Shown here: piece by piece, positions 22,934-27,001 of the stretch
Layout of the letters: each line of letters begins with the position of its first letter
Numbering within the stretch: position 1 is the stretch's first letter
DNA from: CAZLKN01 sp964560135
Lineage (GTDB): Bacteria > Actinomycetota > JAICYB01
Reading direction: 5' to 3'
Length of the DNA: 27,001 bases
NCBI GenBank assembly: GCA_964560135.1
Contig: CAZLKN010000040.1
Location: 1-27,001 of the forward strand
The notes under the pieces: model-generated
The model's database searches: none
Told to the model about the DNA's origin: nothing
The model's input: only the letters and a program-made list of their open reading frames with translations
Translations under genes and position numbers: made by a program

Positions 22934-24673
22934 TCAGAGCTCCTGCTTGGCCAGGAACCGTCGCAGGCGTGGAAGCGGCCATGTCGTGATGGTCTCCTCG
23001 GCGGTGGCCCAGCCCCGCTGCGCGGTACCCACGGCGAAGCCGATGTTGTCCAGCTCGCGCGGGTTGTGGGCGTCCGTGGAGATCGCGAAACGCACCCCCT
23101 GCTCCCGGGCCCACCGGACGTGCTCGTCGCGCAGGTCCAGGCGCTCGGGTGAGGCGTTGATCTCCAAGGCCACCCCGTGGGCTGCGGCGGCCTTCGCCAC
23201 CGCGGCCACGTCGAAGTCGGCCCCCGGACGCTTGCCGATCCGCCGTCCCGTCGGGTGTCCGATGACGTGGACGTGGGGGTTGTCGATGGCCCGCAGCAGC
23301 CGCCGGGTCATGGTCTCGCCGCCGCGGTCGAGATGCGAATGGACGGAGGCCACGCACATGTCGAAGGTCGCCAGCACCTCGTCCGGGTAGTCGAGGTCGC
23401 CCTCCAGGCCCACGTTGAGCTCCACGCCGTGCAGGACGGTGATGCGTCCGGCGAGCTCCCGGTTCAGCTCGGCCACCTCGGCCCGCTGCCGCTCGATGTC
23501 CTCCAGCGACAGGCCGCGCATCCCGAGCTTCCGTCCGTGGTCGGTGATGGCGTAGTACTCGTAGCCGAGCGCGGCGGCGGCCAGGGCCATCTCGCGGATG
23601 CTCGTCTTCCCGTCGGAGTAGGTGGAGTGGCTCTGGAGATCGCCGCGGAGATCCTCGCGCGTGACGACGGCCGGCAGCTCTCCGGCGAGCGCGGCCTCCA
23701 CCTCGCCGCGGTCCTCTCGCATCGTCGGCGGGATCCACGGCATACCGAGGGCCGCGTAGACGTCCTCCTCGGTGGCGCCGGCGATCCTCGCGTCGTCCTC
23801 GACGCGGAACAGGCCGTACTCGGAGAGCTTGAGCCCCCGGCGGACGGCGTGCTCGCGCACCTTCACGTTGTGGGCCTTGGAACCGGTGAAGTACTGCATG
23901 GCGGCACCGAAGGAATCGTCGGGGACGACGCGCAGGTCGACCTGGATCCCCTCGGAGGTGACGGCGCTGGTCTTCGTGCCGCCCGAGCCGAGGACCCGCA
24001 CGACCTGGCTGGAGGCGCGGAAGGCCTCCATCACCTCGTCCGGACGGTCGCTGGAGGCCAGCAGGTCGAGGTCGCCGATGGTCTCGCGCATGCGCCGCAG
24101 CGACCCGGCGTAGGCGCAGCGGACGACGGCCGGGTTCCCGCGGAGCTCGTCGAGGAGGGCGTCGGCGAGGTGCAGGGCCCGCCAGATGAGCACGCGGCGC
24201 TCGCCGCCGGCTTCCATGGGCCGGTGGTCGGCGAGGGCGCGACGCAGCGCCTCAACCGAGCGCTCCCCGAAACCCCGGAGCGTGGACAGGGTGTCGCCTT
24301 CGAGCGCTGCACGCAGGTCGTCGAGGGACGCGATCCCGAACTCGCGGTACAGCAGCATCGCGCGTTTCGGGCCGAGCCCGGGCAGGCCGGTGAGCTCGGT
24401 GACGCTCGGGGGGACCTCGGCCCGCAGCTTCTCCAGGGTCTCGATGCGGCCCTGGTCGAGGTACTCGCGGATCTTGGCCGCGACGCCGCGTCCGATGCCG
24501 CGCAGGCCGCGGAGCTCGGCTTCGCTCAGGGACCCGACGTCGGCGCCGAGACCCTCGACGACCTCGGCGGCCCGCCGGTAGGACAGGATCCGGAACCGGT
24601 CTTCGCCGCGCAGCTCGAGCAGGTCGGCGAGCTCCCCGAGGGCCCGCGCGACCTCCTCGTTGCTCCGCGCCAT
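22934..24673 (-). CDS. polX: DNA polymerase/3'-5' exonuclease PolX (bacterial family X with PHP domain)
   Basis: 579 residues, the family's normal length. Helix-hairpin-helix elements sit near 49-70 (LRGLRGIGRGVAAKI) and 90-110 (LTGLPGLGPKRA). The nucleotidyltransferase core shows YAGSLRRMRET (188-198) and carboxylates D201, D203 and D246 (QVDLRVV). The PHP domain from about 342 has the full metal-site set: HSTYSDG (H349), TDHGRK, HGVELNV, SVHSH, GHPTGRR and STDAHN, giving Mn-dependent 3'-5' exonuclease and AP-site activity in base-excision repair. The ATG shares its A with the TGA of the upstream hydrolase-cyclase gene (TGATG), so the start is firm and translation is coupled. The open frame upstream of this ATG is antisense-like noise within the cyclase gene. 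Confidence 0.95.
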   Translation of the reverse strand: MARSNEEVARALGELADLLELRGEDRFRILSYRRAAEVVEGLGADVGSLSEAELRGLRGIGRGVAAKIREYLDQGRIETLEKLRAEVPPSVTELTGLPGLGPKRAMLLYREFGIASLDDLRAALEGDTLSTLRGFGERSVEALRRALADHRPMEAGGERRVLIWRALHLADALLDELRGNPAVVRCAYAGSLRRMRETIGDLDLLASSDRPDEVMEAFRASSQVVRVLGSGGTKTSAVTSEGIQVDLRVVPDDSFGAAMQYFTGSKAHNVKVREHAVRRGLKLSEYGLFRVEDDARIAGATEEDVYAALGMPWIPPTMREDRGEVEAALAGELPAVVTREDLRGDLQSHSTYSDGKTSIREMALAAAALGYEYYAITDHGRKLGMRGLSLEDIERQRAEVAELNRELAGRITVLHGVELNVGLEGDLDYPDEVLATFDMCVASVHSHLDRGGETMTRRLLRAIDNPHVHVIGHPTGRRIGKRPGADFDVAAVAKAAAAHGVALEINASPERLDLRDEHVRWAREQGVRFAISTDAHNPRELDNIGFAVGTAQRGWATAEETITTWPLPRLRRFLAKQEL

Positions 24674-26007
24674 CAACCCGTCACGACGAAGAGCTCCCAG
24701 GCCCCCGGGATGCCCTTGAGCTCGTGGCTGCCCCGCTCGGCGAACTCCAGTCCCGAACCGAAGACGAGATCCTTCACGGTCCGGGACACGAGGACCTCGC
24801 GAGGACCGGCGAGCGCGGAGACACGCTGGCTGATGTGGACGCCCACACCGCCCACGTCCTGCCCACGCAATTCGATCTCCCCGGTGTGGAGTCCGGCGCG
24901 CACTTCCAGCCCCGCACCCCTCAGGGCATCCCGCACACCGCATGCGGCCCGGACCGCACGGGCGGGTCCGTCGAAGGTCGCGAGCACACCGTCGCCCGTG
25001 GATTTCACGAGCCGTCCCCGGTACCCCTGGACGCGGTCCGCCACGATCCTGTCGTGCTCGTCGAGGATCTCCCGCCAGCGGCGGTCGCCGCGCTCCACGG
25101 CCCGTTCGGTGGAGGAGACGATATCGGTGAACATCACCGTGGCCAGGACTCTGTCCAGCTCCACGGTGGGCCGCTCTCCGGTGACGAACTCCTCGATGGC
25201 GTCCAGGATGCAGCCGGTGTCCCCGACCCACGGGACGTGGTCGATGCCCGGGCACTCCACGAACCGCGCGTCACCGATCGCGTCGGCGAGATAGCGCGCA
25301 GCCTCGACGGGGACCCAGGGGTCGCCGGACCGGTGCACCACGAGCGTGGGGGTGCGGATCGTGGGCAGGACATGGCGCACGTCCGAGCGGAAGATCATCT
25401 CACCGAGAGCCCGGATGGCTCCGCGGGTCGCCGTCACCCGCTCGAACTGCCCGAACAGCTCCCGGGCACGGTCGTCGTCGCCGACGCTCGGGGCCCAGTG
25501 ACGGAGCATCTCCCCGGTCCCCCAGATCCCGACCATCTCGTCCAGCGTGAACGGCGCGCAGTAGGCACCGGCCTCAGGCTCGGCACCGCTGCGCAGCATG
25601 TGGGCGAACGACGCGAGGAAGATCAGTCCCTCGGTCCGCTCTGGATACGTGGAGGCGAAGAGGGCGGTCATCTGTCCGCCCTCGGAGACCCCCATCAGCA
25701 CCGCCCGCTCGGAACCGGCGGCGTCCATGACGGCGCGGACGTCGTCCATCCGCTCCTCCAGCGTGGGCAGGCGGTCGTCGGCCACGCGGTCCGAAGCGCC
25801 GGTGCCGCGCTTGTCGAAGACGATCAGACGCGTGAAGGACGCCAGCCTCCCGAAGAACCTGGCGGCCGCCGGATTCTGCCAAAGAAGGTCGACGTTGGAG
25901 ACGAACCCCGGAACCACGACGAGATCGACGGGGCCGTCCCCAGCCACGGAATACGCGATGTTGCAATCGCCGCTCTGCGCGTAGCGAACCGGGGGCGCCT
26001 CCATCAC
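24673..26007 (-). CDS. Alpha/beta hydrolase fused to class III adenylate/guanylate cyclase
   Basis: 444 residues. Residues about 1-275 are an alpha/beta hydrolase with nucleophile S108 (GVSEGG), acid D229 (RSGDPWVP) and H257 (GIDHVPW). Residues about 285-444 are a class III cyclase: metal aspartates D295 (MFTDIVSST) and D339 (KSTGDGVLATF), K335, and VGVHISQRV with R395 as the transition-state Arg. The position usually Asn is His here, which I recall as common in this hydrolase-linked group. It should make cAMP, gated by an unknown ligand or reaction of the hydrolase half. The GTG at 26007 is followed at once by an ATG. A TAAGGT hexamer 6 bases upstream suggests a leaderless message. It is coupled to polX by TGATG. 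Confidence 0.92.
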   Translation of the reverse strand: MMEAPPVRYAQSGDCNIAYSVAGDGPVDLVVVPGFVSNVDLLWQNPAAARFFGRLASFTRLIVFDKRGTGASDRVADDRLPTLEERMDDVRAVMDAAGSERAVLMGVSEGGQMTALFASTYPERTEGLIFLASFAHMLRSGAEPEAGAYCAPFTLDEMVGIWGTGEMLRHWAPSVGDDDRARELFGQFERVTATRGAIRALGEMIFRSDVRHVLPTIRTPTLVVHRSGDPWVPVEAARYLADAIGDARFVECPGIDHVPWVGDTGCILDAIEEFVTGERPTVELDRVLATVMFTDIVSSTERAVERGDRRWREILDEHDRIVADRVQGYRGRLVKSTGDGVLATFDGPARAVRAACGVRDALRGAGLEVRAGLHTGEIELRGQDVGGVGVHISQRVSALAGPREVLVSRTVKDLVFGSGLEFAERGSHELKGIPGAWELFVVTG

Positions 26008-26013
26008 GAGGAC

Positions 26014-26019
26014 ACCTTA
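26014..26019 (-). promoter_or_regulatory. -10 hexamer of a leaderless promoter (hydrolase-cyclase/polX)
   Basis: On the minus strand TAAGGT, then 6 bases, then the GTG at 26007. It falls in the 38-base gap after the HNH remnant, with no ribosome site before the GTG. Confidence 0.5.
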
Positions 26020-26045
26020 CCGAGTCCGTGAGGCAGCCCCTCGGG

Positions 26046-26932
26046 TCAGGACGTGTCGGGGGGGCCGGGTGGCAGCCGGCCGGGTGGATCCTTGCCGAAG
26101 AACCGGTTCTTGATCTCCTCCCGCAGGCCCTTCGGTCCGGTCTTCCAGATGCGTCCGTCGGGGGCGCGGAGGGTGAGCCCGGTATAGGATTGCCTTCGAG
26201 CGTCCAGCCGCCCTCGTGCAGGAGCTGATGCTCGGGCAGGCAGAGGAAGACGACGTTGTGGGCGTCGGTGCGGCCCCCTTGGCTCCAGGGGATGATGTGG
26301 TGGCCTTGGAGCCAGCGGGTGGCGCCGCAGAGGATGCATCCGCCGTCGCGGTCCCACAGCACCTGTTCGAGGGCGGATGGGATGGTGCGGCTGCGGCGTC
26401 CGACCCCCACCGCCCGCCCGTCGGTGCTCAGGACCGTGCGGACGTCGGCGTCGCAGAGCATCCGTTCGGCGGTCTGGATCGCGATCGGGGGCCCGGCCTG
26501 GATCTCCGCGTGGCCCTGGCCGCTGGTCAGCGCGTCAGCGTCGACGTGGACGACCACCGACGCCCGCTCCGAGCTGTGATGGGGATCGGCGGCGAGGCTG
26601 GTGTGGGCCATGCCCACCAGCGCGTCGGCGAGCCGTACCTCGTAGGGCGCGAACACTCCGGTGACCGGATCGGTGGGAATGGCGTCGGCGGTGCGTTCCA
26701 ATGCCCTTTGGACGGTGGCTCCTTCGGCGCCTGGGAGCTGGAACCAGCCGGAGAGCTCCGAGCGGTCATGGTTCCACCGCATCCGGACCCTCCGAGCCCG
26801 ATGGGACGCATCCGCATCAGCCGAGCTGACCTCGGTCGCGCGTCGCGCTCGACGGTCCAGGACCGCCACCGGGGTGCCTTGCGCCTCGCCCACGATCTCG
26901 GCCTCGGTCTCAGGGGTCGCGTAGCGGGACAC
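26046..26932 (-). pseudogene. DUF222/HNH endonuclease (13E12 repeat family) remnant, truncated and frameshifted
   Basis: The frame starting GTG at 26932 opens in the middle of a DUF222 domain (RYATPETEAE...). An in-frame TAG lies 21 bases upstream, so the usual N-terminal half is missing. The HNH part is well preserved: GGCILCGATRWLQGHHIIPW, then N and LPEHQLLHEGGW. After WTLEGNP the reading frame breaks near 26187, within a CC pair. Adding one C restores YTGLTLRAPDGRIW and a sensible end, DPPGRLPPGPPDTS, with a stop at 26046. Either a one-base deletion or a sequencing error explains this. Such genes are multicopy in actinobacteria and linked to 13E12 repeats, and broken copies are common. 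Left unrepaired, the frame runs into the cyclase gene. Confidence 0.8.
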
Positions 26933-26941
26933 GGCACTAGT

Positions 26942-26962
26942 TTGGTGGCTCTACGCCACCAA
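26942..26962. repeat. Perfect inverted repeat at the broken end of the HNH gene
   Basis: TTGGTGGC (26942-26949) and GCCACCAA (26955-26962) enclose the loop TCTAC. It begins 10 bases upstream of the first HNH codon and spans the in-frame TAG on the minus strand. It could be a recombination or element end, or a terminator of a gene outside the window. The remaining 39 bases to the right edge show nothing recognisable. Confidence 0.5.
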
Positions 26963-27001
26963 CCTGGGACGGCGACCTCGGATCTTGACGGTTGATGGAG
27001 T

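Noticed and set aside
24674..25255. Upstream extension of the polX frame
   Set aside because: It overlaps the cyclase gene; the ATG at 24673 begins the PolX homology and overlaps the cyclase stop.
23177..25294. Open frame of about 700 codons on the plus strand opposite polX and the cyclase
   Set aside because: Same cause; no recognisable fold, and the minus-strand motifs are unambiguous.
1..27001. CRISPR array, tRNA, rRNA, riboswitch or prophage
   Set aside because: No repeat-spacer pattern, cloverleaf, rRNA-like segment or phage gene was found by eye; gaps are too short for most structured leaders.

Overview
This is a high-GC window whose gene content points to an actinobacterium (Actinomycetota). 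The main clues are an actinobacterial-type coproheme decarboxylase, a UPF0182 giant membrane protein linked to a Lon-like PDZ protease (the Rv3193c/Rv3194c pair of mycobacteria), a DUF2342 zincin-like protein, a 13E12-type HNH gene and an Rv2006-like trehalose module. MreB together with a fused AhbA-AhbB siroheme decarboxylase suggests a lineage outside the mycobacteria, perhaps Acidimicrobiia or Nitriliruptoria. The class cannot be fixed from this window alone. No tRNA, rRNA, CRISPR array or intact mobile element was seen. Coding density is very high and no gap between genes exceeds about 150 bases.

Layout. 1-3892 (minus): a GH65 sugar phosphorylase/hydrolase that runs off the left edge, preceded by a beta-phosphoglucomutase/trehalose-phosphatase fusion; together they look like a trehalose turnover module. 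3976-4647 (plus): hemQ/chdC. 4652-11865 (minus): Lon-like PDZ protease, large sensor histidine kinase, UPF0182 protein and nitroreductase, probably an envelope-related operon with an internal promoter. 11927-12586 (plus): a proline-rich tail-anchored protein. 12597-15100 (minus): two tandem membrane-anchored subtilases. 15251-17805 (plus): an aldo/keto reductase and a CBS-domain/citrate synthase fusion. 17813-19517 (minus): moaE, an 82-residue membrane protein and mreB, each overlapping the next by 4 bases. 19637-20662 (plus): fused siroheme decarboxylase. 20666-21715 (minus): a membrane-tethered SDR. 21763-22929 (plus): DUF2342. 22934-26007 (minus): an alpha/beta hydrolase-nucleotide cyclase fusion followed by polX. 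26046-26932 (minus): a degraded DUF222/HNH gene.

Two regulatory themes recur. Several plus- and minus-strand genes have a TANNNT hexamer 6-7 bases before a GTG start, the signature of leaderless transcripts. Within operons, neighbouring genes are joined by 4-base stop/start overlaps (GTGA, TTGA, ATGA), which also settle several start codons. The most distinctive items are the CBS-citrate synthase fusion, the histidine kinase placed between the Lon-like protease and UPF0182, the moaE-small membrane protein-mreB operon, and a siroheme decarboxylase in a genome that also has the coproporphyrin-pathway enzyme HemQ.
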